A stretch of 64,000 nt of DNA. Source: Cohnella zeiphila (GTDB lineage Bacteria; Bacillota; Bacilli; Paenibacillales; Paenibacillaceae). Below the pieces are notes generated by a model that was not told the origin of the DNA, ran no database searches, and was given only the letters and a program-made list of their open reading frames with translations. Shown piece after piece: positions 35,436-44,637 of this stretch (positions are counted from its first letter, which is position 1; each line of letters begins with the position of its first letter). A program made the position numbers and the translations under genes. The stretch lies in assembly GCF_014212055.1 (NCBI RefSeq), contig NZ_JACJVO010000040.1:1-64000 (forward strand). Direction: 5' to 3'.

Positions 35436-36089
35436 TTAAAAAGTGATCGGCGAGCGAAACGTCATTTTGGATAATGGAGAGAGCCACTTGACGCCGGCGG
35501 GCGTCAGCGTGTCGGCGACCAGATGGGACAGGTAGGCTGCCCCGGCGACGACGGCCAATCCCTCGACGTGCAGCTCGCGCTCGAACGCCGCGCCGATCGC
35601 CGTCCAAGCGGCGGCGGCCCAGATCGTATGCGTCAGCCCGCGGTGCTTCAGCCACGGGGCGATGACGACGAAAGCGCCGAGCCCCATCAGCCCGTTCAAG
35701 CCGGCGCTAAGCCCGGCGAAGAGAAGCGCGGCGCCGCAGGCGCTGACCAAGGCGTTGCGAAGAGCGCCTTCCTTCAGAACGAGCCCCAGCAGCGCCAGAA
35801 CGGCCCCTGCCAGAAAAAGCCTGGTCTGCGGCATTCCCTGGAAGCCTTGGACGGCGAAGGATGCGACGACCGCCGCCAGTCCGAGCCACAGCGCGCCTTC
35901 GCGCAGCCAATGGGATGCCTTGCCCAGCTTGCTGCTCAGCATGCTGGTGCCGTCCAGGTCCGCGCTAAGGGCGGAGAAGGCGGCCGCAGGCAGATAAAAG
36001 ACGGCTTGCTCCCATTGATGAGGTTGATAATAGATGGTTGCGGCGACACCGATAGCGGCCCCGATGGCCAGGTGGGTTCTTCCCTTCAT
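35436..36089 (-). CDS. YdjM/DUF457-type membrane metal-dependent hydrolase
   Basis: 217 residues with several hydrophobic helices and the family signatures MKGRTHLAIGAAIG, SALSADLDGTSML, HRGLTHTIWAA and YLSHLVADTLTPAGV. These His/Asp motifs are thought to bind a metal. B. subtilis and E. coli relatives are DNA-damage or membrane phospholipid associated, but the reaction is unknown. CGGAGGAACGC precedes the ATG. Confidence 0.88.
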   Translation of the reverse strand: MKGRTHLAIGAAIGVAATIYYQPHQWEQAVFYLPAAAFSALSADLDGTSMLSSKLGKASHWLREGALWLGLAAVVASFAVQGFQGMPQTRLFLAGAVLALLGLVLKEGALRNALVSACGAALLFAGLSAGLNGLMGLGAFVVIAPWLKHRGLTHTIWAAAAWTAIGAAFERELHVEGLAVVAGAAYLSHLVADTLTPAGVKWLSPLSKMTFRSPITF

Positions 36090-36223
36090 GCGTTCCTCCG
36101 GTTGCGAGTCTGACTGGCGTGCGAACATACGTTTGTCCTCGTATTATACACGGGATCCGGAACGCTGGCAAATGTTACTGGACGCCTCTCCTTTTATAAG
36201 CCCCACGTCTATAAGCCTCACGT

Positions 36224-37603
36224 CTATATGCCCCAAGTCGCCTCGGCCAAAGCCGGTTGTTTCGCGGCTTCCGCGCGGCGCAAATATTTTCGGTCCCGCC
36301 AACGGAAGAACGACAGGATGCCGCGGGAATATTCGTCCGCGATCATGCAGCCGTAGATGGCGATCAATCCGCCCGACCAATGAATGCCGAACCAGTAGGA
36401 GCAGCCTGTGGCGATCAGCCCCATGGACGCGAGCGACGTCGCCATGATGTACCGGGTGTCTCCGACGGCGTTGAGCGCGTTGCCGAGCGCCATGTTGAGC
36501 ATCTTGCCCGGCTGGAGCAGCAGGTTCAGGCCGAGCAGCGACACGCCGAGCGAGAGAATGTCCGGGTCTGAAGTGAAGAGCCCGAGCATTCGCTTGCCGA
36601 GCAAGAACAGGACGAAAGCATTCGCCGTGACGAGCGCGAGCCCGATGAAGAGCGCCCGATAAGCCGACTTATAGGCTTCCTGCGTTCGGCCGGCGCCGTA
36701 CAGATGGGCGATCTGGATCTGCACCGCCAGCGCGAACGCATAGCCGAGCATGAAGCAGAACGATTCCAGCGTGTTCATATAGGTGCGGGCGGCGAGCTCC
36801 TTGGCGCCGAGAATGGCGAGGAACGAATAGATGGCAAGCTGGGAAAATACCCAGCAGGACATGTTCACGCCGAGCGGCCAGCCGATCCGCAGCACCTCGC
36901 CGAACAGCTTTCGTTCGAACGTGCGGTAAAATTCCGCGATCCGGATCCGCCGCTCGAAGGAAAAGAAGAACATATACATCAGCAGCACCGTAGACAGCAA
37001 GCGGCAGACGTTGTCGGAGACGGTCACGCCTGCGAGGCCCCACTTCGGCAAGCCGAACGAGCCGAAGATAAGCGCATAGTTCAGAACGATGTGCAGCAGG
37101 TTGATCGCAATGCCGGTCATCATCGGGCCCTTGGTGTTGCCCGTATTGCGGATGACCGTGCCGAGGGCGGCGGTCATGGCCGCCAGGAACATTCCGCCGC
37201 CTACGTAGGAGATGTACATATCGGAAAGAGGAAGAAGATCCTCGGACAGATGAAGCATTCGGGCGATCGGGCGGGCTTGCGTGAACAGCAGGACGCTGAT
37301 GACGAGCCCGATGGCCGTGCTGACGGTAATGGCCATGATGGCGATCTTGCGGGCGTCCTCGCGCCGGTCCGAACCGATCCGCTGGGCGACGAGTATGCCC
37401 GCGCCGCTGGCGATGGTCATGAACAGCGTCGTCAGCGCGTTAAACAGCTGATTGGCGAAGCCGACGACGGCGACGGCGTCGTCCGAGATGCGGCTGACCA
37501 TGACCGTGTCGACCGTTCCCAGCATCGTCTGCAGCAGAACTTCGATGAAGATCGGCCAGGCAAGCGCCCACAGCGTAAATTTCGGATCAAGCGTTTTCAT
37601 CAT
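36224..37603 (-). CDS. MATE family efflux transporter
   Basis: 459 residues with about twelve membrane segments and two homologous halves (LAWPIFIEVLLQTMLGTVDTV; the second half around LRIGWPLGVNMSCWVFSQLA). Cation-coupled export of drugs or metabolites is the family role. It diverges from an AraC-type regulator that might control it. The short tail RRAEAAKQPALAEATWGI is hydrophilic. Confidence 0.93.
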   Translation of the reverse strand: MMKTLDPKFTLWALAWPIFIEVLLQTMLGTVDTVMVSRISDDAVAVVGFANQLFNALTTLFMTIASGAGILVAQRIGSDRREDARKIAIMAITVSTAIGLVISVLLFTQARPIARMLHLSEDLLPLSDMYISYVGGGMFLAAMTAALGTVIRNTGNTKGPMMTGIAINLLHIVLNYALIFGSFGLPKWGLAGVTVSDNVCRLLSTVLLMYMFFFSFERRIRIAEFYRTFERKLFGEVLRIGWPLGVNMSCWVFSQLAIYSFLAILGAKELAARTYMNTLESFCFMLGYAFALAVQIQIAHLYGAGRTQEAYKSAYRALFIGLALVTANAFVLFLLGKRMLGLFTSDPDILSLGVSLLGLNLLLQPGKMLNMALGNALNAVGDTRYIMATSLASMGLIATGCSYWFGIHWSGGLIAIYGCMIADEYSRGILSFFRWRDRKYLRRAEAAKQPALAEATWGI

Positions 37604-37754
37604 CCCAACTCCCTGATGTTCGTGCTGCCGTTAAGTCTCGTGACTCCGGTATCTTTGTGTGCAGAACAAATTATAGATGGTATACTCGTAACCATGTATC
37701 ACTTTTCAAACGGATAATTTCATTTTTCCAACTTGAATTCGGGGAGGGGAAACG

Positions 37755-38630
37755 GTGGATCTGCTGCAATTCGCGCTGCCGCCGCTGCCTCATTATATTG
37801 CGAGCGGTTACATGACGGGGGAGCCCGGAGACCGTCATGTCAGCCGCCACAGCATCGGAATCTTCGACCTGCTGTTCGTTCGCCGGGGACGGCTGTTCAT
37901 CGGCGAGGAAGACCGGAGATACGAGGTGACCGAGGACAGCTTTATGATTTTGCGGCCGGACTGCTATCACTTCGGTTCGGAGGGGTGCCGGGAGCCGACC
38001 GAATATTTCTGGCTTCATTTCCAGGCGACCGGGAACTGGTCGATGGCGGAAAAGGGAGCGTCTTCCAACCAAACGGAGGGAGCGGACGAAGTTCCGCTTA
38101 CGTTCGCCGCGCGGCCTTTTCAACTGCTGCTGCCGCAGTTCGCCCGCGCATACCAGCCCCGCAAGCTGGAAGAGCTGCTATTCCAGCTCGTCCGCTTGGA
38201 GCCCGGGGCGCACCAAAGCTCCGTTCGCCTGAAGGAGCAGGTGCTGTTCCAGGAAGCGGTCCAGCTGCTCGCCGCTTCGGCCGATTCGCAGCGCTATTCG
38301 CCGGCGACGGCCTGCGCCGAGAAAGCGGCGGAATACTTGCGCAGCCATTACCGGAACGAGATTACGGCGAAGGAGCTTGGCGAACGGCTCAACTTCCATC
38401 CGGTCTATATCGCCAGATGCATGAGGCAGGAGTACGGCTGCTCGCCTATGGAGTATTTGCTGCGCTACCGCATCGAGCAGAGCAAGCGGCTGCTGCTGCA
38501 GACCGATCTGACCATCGCGCGCATCGCCGAGGAAGTCGGCTTCAACCAGACCCCTTACTTCAGCTCCACGTTCGCGAAGCTCGAAGGGTTGTCGCCGCGC
38601 CGTTACCGCGAGCGCTTCTCCCGCGCTTAG
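37755..38630 (+). CDS. AraC family transcriptional regulator
   Basis: 291 residues, GTG start after GGGGAGGGG. The N-terminal cupin domain (HSIGIFDLLFVRRGRLFIG, LRPDCYHFGSEG) is followed by a double helix-turn-helix (ITAKELGERLNFHPVYIARCM; GFNQTPYFSSTFAKLEGLSPRRYR split by the usual turn). Divergent from the MATE gene and upstream of an oxidoreductase gene; targets are not evident. Confidence 0.92.
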   Translation: MDLLQFALPPLPHYIASGYMTGEPGDRHVSRHSIGIFDLLFVRRGRLFIGEEDRRYEVTEDSFMILRPDCYHFGSEGCREPTEYFWLHFQATGNWSMAEKGASSNQTEGADEVPLTFAARPFQLLLPQFARAYQPRKLEELLFQLVRLEPGAHQSSVRLKEQVLFQEAVQLLAASADSQRYSPATACAEKAAEYLRSHYRNEITAKELGERLNFHPVYIARCMRQEYGCSPMEYLLRYRIEQSKRLLLQTDLTIARIAEEVGFNQTPYFSSTFAKLEGLSPRRYRERFSRA

Positions 38631-38718
38631 CCCCGCCGCTGCCGGTTAGCGCCTCATCCCGGGATTAATCCCGCCGTATCCGGGAACGATCCTCCCGAGC
38701 CTGATTTCCGCAGCTGCC

Positions 38719-38753
38719 GCCGAGTGCCGGCTTCCGGGGACTCGGCTTTTTTT
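38719..38753 (+). terminator. Terminator of the AraC-type gene
   Basis: GCCGAGT and ACTCGGC surround a 14-base loop, followed by seven T. Confidence 0.8.
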
Positions 38754-38821
38754 GCGCGCTCATCGTTCAACTGGTATGATGGTTGCTAGTGTTTATAGCA
38801 GAACGGCGGGGGTTGACGATC

Positions 38822-39805
38822 ATGAAATTCGGAATTATCGGCACGAACTGGATCACGGATTCATTCATCCGGGCAGGGCGAAAGGTGGACGGCTTCGAGC
38901 TTGCGGCCGTCTACTCGAGAACGGAACGGACGGCAAGCGAGTTCGCGGCCAAGCACGGCGTGCGGCACACGTTCACCGACTTGGAGCGAATGGCCGCGAG
39001 CGGGGAGATCGACGCGGTGTACATAGCCAGCCCGAACAGCCTCCATGCGGAGCATGCGATCGCCTGCTTGCGGAAGGGCGTGCACGTTTTGTGCGAGAAG
39101 CCGCTCGCCTCGAACGCGGCGGAAGTCGCCCGGATGCTCGAAGCATCCGAGCAGAGCGGCAGCGCGTTGATGGAGGCGATGAAATCGACGCTGCTCCCGA
39201 ATTTCGCCGCCATTCGCGCGAGCCTGCCCAAGATCGGCAAAATCCGGCGCTACTTCGCAAGCTACTGCCAGTACTCTTCGCGATATGATGCATTCCGGAA
39301 GGGGACGGTGCTCAACGCCTTCAACCCGGCTTTTTCCAACGGGGCGCTGATGGATTTGGGCGTTTACTGCCTGTATCCCGCCATCGTTCTGTTCGGCAAG
39401 CCCCGCTCCGTGAAGGCGGGAGGCATGCTGCTGTCGTCCGGGGCGGACGGCGAAGGAAGCATGCTGCTGGAATACGACGGGATGGAGGGCGTCATCCAAT
39501 ATTCCAAAATATCGGACTCGTCCCTTCCGAGCGAAATTCAAGGAGAAGACGGTACGATCGTGATCGACCGGATCAGCCAACCGCAGCGGGTCGAGATCCG
39601 ATACCGGGACGGCCGGATCGAAGACGCGTCGGTCGGTCAGGACGACGAGACGATGAAGTACGAGATCGAGGAATTCATTCGCCTGGTCAAGCGGGGGAGA
39701 CGGGAGTCGGAGACGAACAGCCACGCGAATTCGCTGGCGGCAATGGAAGCGGTTGACGCAGCCAGGCGGCAGATCGGACTTCGCTATCCTGCGGACGACC
39801 GCTAA
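38822..39805 (+). CDS. Gfo/Idh/MocA family oxidoreductase
   Basis: NAD(P)-dependent sugar or inositol dehydrogenase type, 327 residues. The Rossmann start is FGIIGTNWIT (the usual second Gly region is GTNW), and the conserved CEKPLA motif lies near residue 96. The C-terminal alpha/beta domain has GALMDLGVYCLYP. The ATG at 38822 fits the family start; open sequence from 38783 adds residues that do not align. Substrate unknown; it is monocistronic. Confidence 0.9.
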   Translation: MKFGIIGTNWITDSFIRAGRKVDGFELAAVYSRTERTASEFAAKHGVRHTFTDLERMAASGEIDAVYIASPNSLHAEHAIACLRKGVHVLCEKPLASNAAEVARMLEASEQSGSALMEAMKSTLLPNFAAIRASLPKIGKIRRYFASYCQYSSRYDAFRKGTVLNAFNPAFSNGALMDLGVYCLYPAIVLFGKPRSVKAGGMLLSSGADGEGSMLLEYDGMEGVIQYSKISDSSLPSEIQGEDGTIVIDRISQPQRVEIRYRDGRIEDASVGQDDETMKYEIEEFIRLVKRGRRESETNSHANSLAAMEAVDAARRQIGLRYPADDR

Positions 39806-39943
39806 ATCCGCAAGCTGACATAATCCACGTTCCGAAGGCATATTTTTGTAGGAACGGACAAGCATGAATTTATTTTGCCGGATCGCCCGTTTCAGGCTTA
39901 GATTAAAAGTTTATAAAATCGTACCGACGGCATAAGTTTCATT

Positions 39944-39972
39944 TTGACAAAAGAATGCGGCAGTAGCATAAT
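39944..39972 (+). promoter_or_regulatory. Sigma-A promoter of the LTA synthase gene
   Basis: TTGACA and CATAAT with exactly 17 bases between. It leaves a 5' leader of about 105 bases before the ATG at 40086. The preceding AT-rich stretch from 39840 could act as an UP element. Confidence 0.75.
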
Positions 39973-40085
39973 GACTCTATCATTGTTCGCCGCAACGTCA
40001 GGCAAGATTATGAAGCCGCGCCCTAGACAGGATGAACGCTCAGCCTGCCTGTTTTTTGGCGCGTGCGAAAGGAAGGGGAAGGATC

Positions 40086-41945
40086 ATGTCCTTCATAAGG
40101 ACACTTCGCGACAGGCCTTTTATTCTGTTTACTTTAATTCTGCTCGTCAAAGGCGCGTTGGCTTGGTTCGTCGTTTTTTCCGACGGGCCGTCGTGGGCAA
40201 CGCTGATAACGGAAATTCCGTTTTTTTGGGTCGTATTCTGCATCATCGAGTGGTTCGCCACCAAGCGGAAGTTTCTCTATTATATGATCGTGAATCTGCT
40301 GCTTACGGTGCTCTACTTCGCCGTACTCATGTACTATAAATATTACGGAATCATTGTCACCTACCACGCGCTGGGGCAAGCCGGCAAAGTAACGCAAGTC
40401 GGGGAAAGCACGTATTCGCTTCTCGATCCTTATTATCTGCTCATTTTCGTGGATATAATCGTCTTCGGCATCTTCATGCTGCGGCCGAAAACGATCCGCA
40501 AGCTGAAGAACATCGGAATGAAGCGCGCCAACCGGCGCATGCTGCTGGGCGGTTTCGTGCTGTCGCTCGTTCTGTGCATCTTCAACATCTGGCCGAATCA
40601 CGCCAGCATGAACGAGAACAAGAAGGCGGAAGGAATGGGCATCCTCAATTACGAGGTGTATACGATTTTCGCCGATTCGACCCAGCAAGAGGACCTGATC
40701 GACAAGAAGGACATTACCCAGCCCGCGATCGATCAGCTCAAAGGCATTTCGGAGCCGTCCGCTCCGGCTTACTTCGGGGCCGACAAGGGCAAGAACCTGA
40801 TTATCATTCAGATGGAATCGTTCCAGAATTTCCTGATCGGGCTTAAGATCGACGGGCAGGAAATTACGCCGAACGTGAATAAGCTCGCCGCGGAGAATTA
40901 TCATTACGACAACTTCTATACGAGCGTCGGCGCGGGAACTACCTCCGACGCGGAATTCGTCGTCAACACGTCGATGTACGTTCCGCAGCACGAGCCTGCG
41001 ACTCAGGTGTTCGTCGATAAGGCGCTGCCGAGCTTGCCGAAGCTGACGACGGCCAACGGCTACAACAACGCCACCTTCCATACGAACGACGTAACGTTCT
41101 GGAACCGGAAGGAACTGTACAGCGCGCTTGGCTGGCAGAAATATTACGACAAGAGCTTTTACGGCGACGACGATCATGTCGCTTTCAGCGCTTCCGACGA
41201 AGTGCTGTACCAGAAGACGCTGCCGAAGCTTGAGGAGATGGATCAAGTCGACAAGCCGTTTTATGCGATGATCATCTCGCAGAGCGCCCATCATCCGTTC
41301 AACATTCCCGAACGCAAGTACAAGATGCAATTGCCCGAACGGTACGAGGGAACGCTGGTCGGCGACTATATCCGTTCTCAAAATTACGCCGACTATGCGC
41401 TGGGGCAATTCATCGATCAACTGAAATCGAGCGGTCTGTGGGACGACAGCGTCATTCTGTTCTACGGGGACCATCAAGGCCTGTCGCTGTACGCCCTGAG
41501 CCAGAAAGAAAAAGACATGATGAAGGATATGCTGGGACGGGAATATGGCTATACCGACATGTTCAACATCCCGCTCATTCTGCACGCTCCGGGCGTGACG
41601 ACCAGCCCGAAAAAGCTGGAGCAAACGGGCGGACAGATCGATATTCTGCCGACCGTATCGAACCTGCTGGGCTTCTCCTTGCAGAACCAGATTCATTTCG
41701 GCGAAGATTTGTTCAATCAGAAGACGAACCTGCTTCCGATGAGGCACTTCCTACCGACAGGCTCGTTTATCAACGATACGAGCGTGTTCCTGCCGGGGAT
41801 CGAGTACGAAGACGGAATCAACTATTCGGTCATCGACAACAGCGAGCTGCAGGACGGCTCCACCAAGGATCAATACGACCGGGCGTTGGAGCTGCTCAAT
41901 ATGTCGGACAGCTACGTCAAGCAGCTTCCGGAAAAAGACCAGTAA
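40086..41945 (+). CDS. ltaS: Lipoteichoic acid synthase family protein
   Basis: Polymerises or primes glycerol phosphate from phosphatidylglycerol outside the membrane. 619 residues with five N-terminal membrane segments (to about 170), an extended linker and a sulfatase-like domain. The metal and nucleophile residues are visible: Glu244 in IQMESFQN and Thr286 in GAGTTSDAEF, plus FYGDHQG later. GGAAGGGG precedes the ATG. Monocistronic with its own promoter and terminator. Whether it is the synthase or a primase paralog cannot be told. Confidence 0.92.
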   Translation: MSFIRTLRDRPFILFTLILLVKGALAWFVVFSDGPSWATLITEIPFFWVVFCIIEWFATKRKFLYYMIVNLLLTVLYFAVLMYYKYYGIIVTYHALGQAGKVTQVGESTYSLLDPYYLLIFVDIIVFGIFMLRPKTIRKLKNIGMKRANRRMLLGGFVLSLVLCIFNIWPNHASMNENKKAEGMGILNYEVYTIFADSTQQEDLIDKKDITQPAIDQLKGISEPSAPAYFGADKGKNLIIIQMESFQNFLIGLKIDGQEITPNVNKLAAENYHYDNFYTSVGAGTTSDAEFVVNTSMYVPQHEPATQVFVDKALPSLPKLTTANGYNNATFHTNDVTFWNRKELYSALGWQKYYDKSFYGDDDHVAFSASDEVLYQKTLPKLEEMDQVDKPFYAMIISQSAHHPFNIPERKYKMQLPERYEGTLVGDYIRSQNYADYALGQFIDQLKSSGLWDDSVILFYGDHQGLSLYALSQKEKDMMKDMLGREYGYTDMFNIPLILHAPGVTTSPKKLEQTGGQIDILPTVSNLLGFSLQNQIHFGEDLFNQKTNLLPMRHFLPTGSFINDTSVFLPGIEYEDGINYSVIDNSELQDGSTKDQYDRALELLNMSDSYVKQLPEKDQ

Positions 41946-41953
41946 AGCAAGCC

Positions 41954-41984
41954 ATCCTTCGGGCGCCGAGCCCGAAGGATTTTT
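41954..41984 (+). terminator. Terminator of the LTA synthase gene
   Basis: ATCCTTCGGGC and GCCCGAAGGAT form a perfect 11-base stem with a five-base loop, followed by T residues. Confidence 0.9.
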
Positions 41985-42024
41985 CATGCGCTCGGAGCCG
42001 ATTGCCCTATAAGGAGGATTACCG

Positions 42025-43008
42025 ATGGACAACATGCGGACAAAGATACCGGGAACCGATCTTCAATCGTTCCCGATTGCGCTCGGAGGCGCTTCGTTGG
42101 GCAGCTCGATCCGCCGCGAAGACGCCTTCCGCCTCATGGACGAATTCGTAGACGCAGGCGGCAATATGGTCGACACGGCTCAAGTGTACGCCAACTGGCT
42201 GCCGGACATCGAGCCGAGCATCAGCGAACGGGTGATCGGTCAGTGGATGGCGGAGCGCGGCCTTCGCAGCCGAATGATCGTGACGACCAAAGGGGCGCAC
42301 CCCCTCCTGCATTCGATGGACCGTTCCCGAATGTCGGAGGAGGATATCCGGCAGGACGTGGACGGCAGCCTTCAGCGCCTTCGCGTCGACGAGATCGACT
42401 TGTACTGGCTCCATCGCGACGATACGGACCGCACGGTCGGGGAAATTCTCGAAACGATGAACCGATTCGTCCGGGAGGGGAAAATCCGCTACTTCGGATG
42501 CTCCAACTGGTCGGTCGAACGGATTCGGGACGCCGCCCGCTATGCGGCCGAGCATGGGCTGCAAGGATTTGCCGGCAATCAGATGATGTGGAGCCTGGCC
42601 TCTGCGGACCGCTCGCTATTCCAAGATCCGTCGCTCGTTCCGATGGATGAGGAGATGTACCGTTATCATCTGGAGTCCGGAATGGCCGCTCTGCCTTACT
42701 CCTCGCAGGCTCAGGGCCTTTTCGCCAAATGGGAACGGGGAGAGTACGCGAAGGACGACAATCGCATCAGCCCGCAATATCGGTCTCCCGAGAACGTCGG
42801 CCGTTTTGAACGGTGTCTTGCGCTTGCCTCCGAGCTGGACGTCTCCGTCAACCGGATCGTACTCGCCTATTTGTCCAGCCAGCCGTTTCCTACCGTTCCG
42901 ATAGCCGGCTGCCGCATGTCCGCCCAACTCCGCGACAGTCTCTCCGCCGCCGGCCTCCGCTTATCCAAGGACCAACTGGCTTACCTGGAACGCGGCATTT
43001 CGCTTTAA
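42025..43008 (+). CDS. Aldo/keto reductase
   Basis: 327 residues, (beta/alpha)8 barrel NADPH reductase. Catalytic Asp50 and Tyr55 (NMVDTAQVYANW), Lys in VTTKGAH and His in YWLHRDD are present, and the cofactor region VPIAGCRM is near the end. AAGGAGG precedes the ATG. Similar enzymes act on sugars or aldehydes; substrate not known. It is monocistronic with a terminator. Confidence 0.92.
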   Translation: MDNMRTKIPGTDLQSFPIALGGASLGSSIRREDAFRLMDEFVDAGGNMVDTAQVYANWLPDIEPSISERVIGQWMAERGLRSRMIVTTKGAHPLLHSMDRSRMSEEDIRQDVDGSLQRLRVDEIDLYWLHRDDTDRTVGEILETMNRFVREGKIRYFGCSNWSVERIRDAARYAAEHGLQGFAGNQMMWSLASADRSLFQDPSLVPMDEEMYRYHLESGMAALPYSSQAQGLFAKWERGEYAKDDNRISPQYRSPENVGRFERCLALASELDVSVNRIVLAYLSSQPFPTVPIAGCRMSAQLRDSLSAAGLRLSKDQLAYLERGISL

Positions 43009-43019
43009 CTTCCTCCGCA

Positions 43020-43059
43020 GGCGTCAAGCTTCGTCATTTTGGCGGCTTGACGCCTTTTT
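43020..43059 (+). terminator. Terminator of the aldo/keto reductase gene
   Basis: GGCGTCAAGC and GCTTGACGCC form a ten-base stem around a 15-base loop, followed by five T. Confidence 0.9.
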
Positions 43060-43116
43060 CCATTTGCACATTCCGGTGTCTTCCCCCGTTGAATAACCCT
43101 CATCGTCAGCCTTAAC

Positions 43117-43296
43117 TTCGAAATCCCTTTCGCTCAGGTCCGCTGATGAGTGGGTTCCGTTTTTCCTCTTTCCTTCGAAATCCCCGTCGCTCAGGAGCCG
43201 GCTCTTTCGTATTACTTGTTCTCCTTCCGTCGAAATCCCCGTTAATCAGGCTGCTTTCGCACATTTGCTTAACTCTCCGAAATCCCCTTCGATCAG
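43117..43296 (+). repeat. Tandem array of the 21-nt repeat, four copies, left of the transposase-like gene
   Basis: Copies of TTCGAAATCCC-N-TTCGCTCAG start at 43117, 43174, 43229 and 43276 (steps 57, 55, 47). The two left copies are closest to consensus; the third reads GTTAATCAG at its end and the fourth starts TCCGAA. The same sequence as in the arrays at 25.1-25.8 kb. The array fills the gap between the reductase terminator and the transposase-like gene. Confidence 0.9.
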
Positions 43297-43387
43297 GAAA
43301 CGGTTGGAAAAGTTTTGGTTGCATTTGGGAACATATGTTTGGTATAATCAAAAAGGGAACATACATTCGCGTTCGAGGTGATTGAGG

Positions 43388-44308
43388 ATGTCCGAAGCGT
43401 TCGATTCCTTTGAAAAGGTGCACGCCCTGCTGCAAGATGAAGAAGCGTGCGCTCGCGTTCTGTATGAGGCCAAATGGCCGAACGGCTTCCGCTGCCCGCG
43501 CTGCGGCCACGATCATGCGTATCCGATCGCCACGCGCAGACTTCCTCTTTATGAATGTTCCCGCTGCTCCAAGCAAACGTCGCTGATTGTCGGCACCGTT
43601 TTCCAAGGGACGCGGACGCCGCTGCATCTGTGGTTTCAGGCGATCTGGCTGCATTCCCGCCCCGGGAGCATCAACGCCCTTCAATTGTCCAAAGAGATCC
43701 ATGTTACCTATAAAACCGCGTGGCTCATCTGCCACAAGCTGCGCCATGCGATGAGCGGGGCGGATGCCGACGCGTTGCTCACCGGCGCGGTTCGGCTGAC
43801 CGACGCTTGTATCTATCACCGGGTTTCATCGAATATGAAGTGGCATCAACAGGAGCAATCCGTTCTGATCGGGGCCACGGACGGGGAGAACGGGGAACCG
43901 GAGAACGTGAAGATCAAGAAGCAGGACAAGAGCTTACTGAAGCATCGGTTGGAGGCGCCAAAGCCGGGATCGTTTATCTTGGAGCATGTCGCGACGGAAG
44001 CGAGAATGAGTGTGAATTTCGTCCGTCAATATAGCAGAGAACGCCATCACGCGCTGCAGAAAATCGGAAGAGAGGTGGAAAAATGGCTGGCGGAGCTGTT
44101 CCGGGGGATCGGTCCGAAGCATTTCCAGGCCTATCTCAACCACTACTGCTATGACTGGAATCGGCGGAAAACGTCACGGTTCGGCGATCTGCTGGGATGG
44201 TGCGCGGCGACGCGGACCATCACGTACCCGGTATTGACGCAGCGGCTGCCGGCTCGTTCCGGTCGGCGTTCCCGCTCGGCCACTTCCCACGTAGCGATCG
44301 CGGGCTAA
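43388..44308 (+). CDS. IS1595-like transposase-derived protein, probably not a canonical DDE enzyme
   Basis: 306 residues. An N-terminal zinc ribbon (Cys36, Cys39, Cys57, Cys60) and the conserved QTSLIVGTVFQGTRTPLHLW block are as in IS1595/ISXO2 transposases, and IGPKHFQAYLNHYCYDWNRR near the end matches their C-terminal motif. The region that should hold the first DE acid reads VRLTDACIYHR (Asp139), and the expected NTIE-type segment is replaced by REVEKWLAELFRG, so classical catalysis is doubtful. GAGGTG precedes the ATG. It has no obvious terminal repeats other than the 21-nt repeats that flank it in opposite directions. Base composition is like its neighbours. Confidence 0.82.
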   Translation: MSEAFDSFEKVHALLQDEEACARVLYEAKWPNGFRCPRCGHDHAYPIATRRLPLYECSRCSKQTSLIVGTVFQGTRTPLHLWFQAIWLHSRPGSINALQLSKEIHVTYKTAWLICHKLRHAMSGADADALLTGAVRLTDACIYHRVSSNMKWHQQEQSVLIGATDGENGEPENVKIKKQDKSLLKHRLEAPKPGSFILEHVATEARMSVNFVRQYSRERHHALQKIGREVEKWLAELFRGIGPKHFQAYLNHYCYDWNRRKTSRFGDLLGWCAATRTITYPVLTQRLPARSGRRSRSATSHVAIAG

Positions 44309-44447
44309 TCTTATGTTTACTTCGGAAGGAAAAGTTATTTTTGCATCTCAAAGCGAGCAGGACTTTAACGGTGGGGAAAAGGGGATTTTCAGGAGATGGA
44401 TGAGGCTTTTAGACATGGTTGTTTGTTCATAACGTGTCAACTCTTCC

Positions 44448-44525
44448 CTGAGCGAAGGGGATTTCGAAGTTAAGGACAGAAAGGCGACTTGCAGGAACCA
44501 AATCCTGAGCGAAGGGGATTTCGAA
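44448..44525 (-). repeat. 21-nt repeat, two copies, right of the transposase-like gene, inverted
   Basis: CTGAGCGAA-G-GGGATTTCGAA occurs identically at 44448-44468 and 44505-44525, 57 bases apart, in the opposite orientation to the array at 43117-43296. The rest of the 329-base gap 44309-44637 holds only the lacI promoter. Confidence 0.9.
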
Positions 44526-44564
44526 GTAAAGGAAAAAAGAAGGAGATAAGCCCCACAATTGAGG

Positions 44565-44593
44565 TTGACGAAGGGGGAAGCGAGTGAGATAAT
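44565..44593 (+). promoter_or_regulatory. Sigma-A promoter of the LacI-ThuA-Idh operon
   Basis: TTGACG and GATAAT with a 17-base spacer. The -10 box lies in the left arm of the operator palindrome. Confidence 0.8.
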
Positions 44594-44610
44594 GTACGCG
44601 CGTACATTAT
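44589..44610. promoter_or_regulatory. LacI-type operator, perfect 22-base palindrome
   Basis: ATAATGTACGC followed immediately by its exact reverse complement. It overlaps the -10 box and start point, 28 bases before the lacI-type ATG, so autorepression by steric block is expected. The central CGCG is typical of LacI/GalR operators. Confidence 0.85.
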
Positions 44611-44637
44611 GATGCGAAGAGGTGGGGCGTCCGAAAG

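Noticed and set aside
43276-44468. Intact insertion sequence with the 21-nt repeats as terminal repeats
   Set aside because: The repeat occurs several times on each side and in a second locus without the gene, no target duplication is seen and the catalytic motif is altered. I prefer a domesticated gene.
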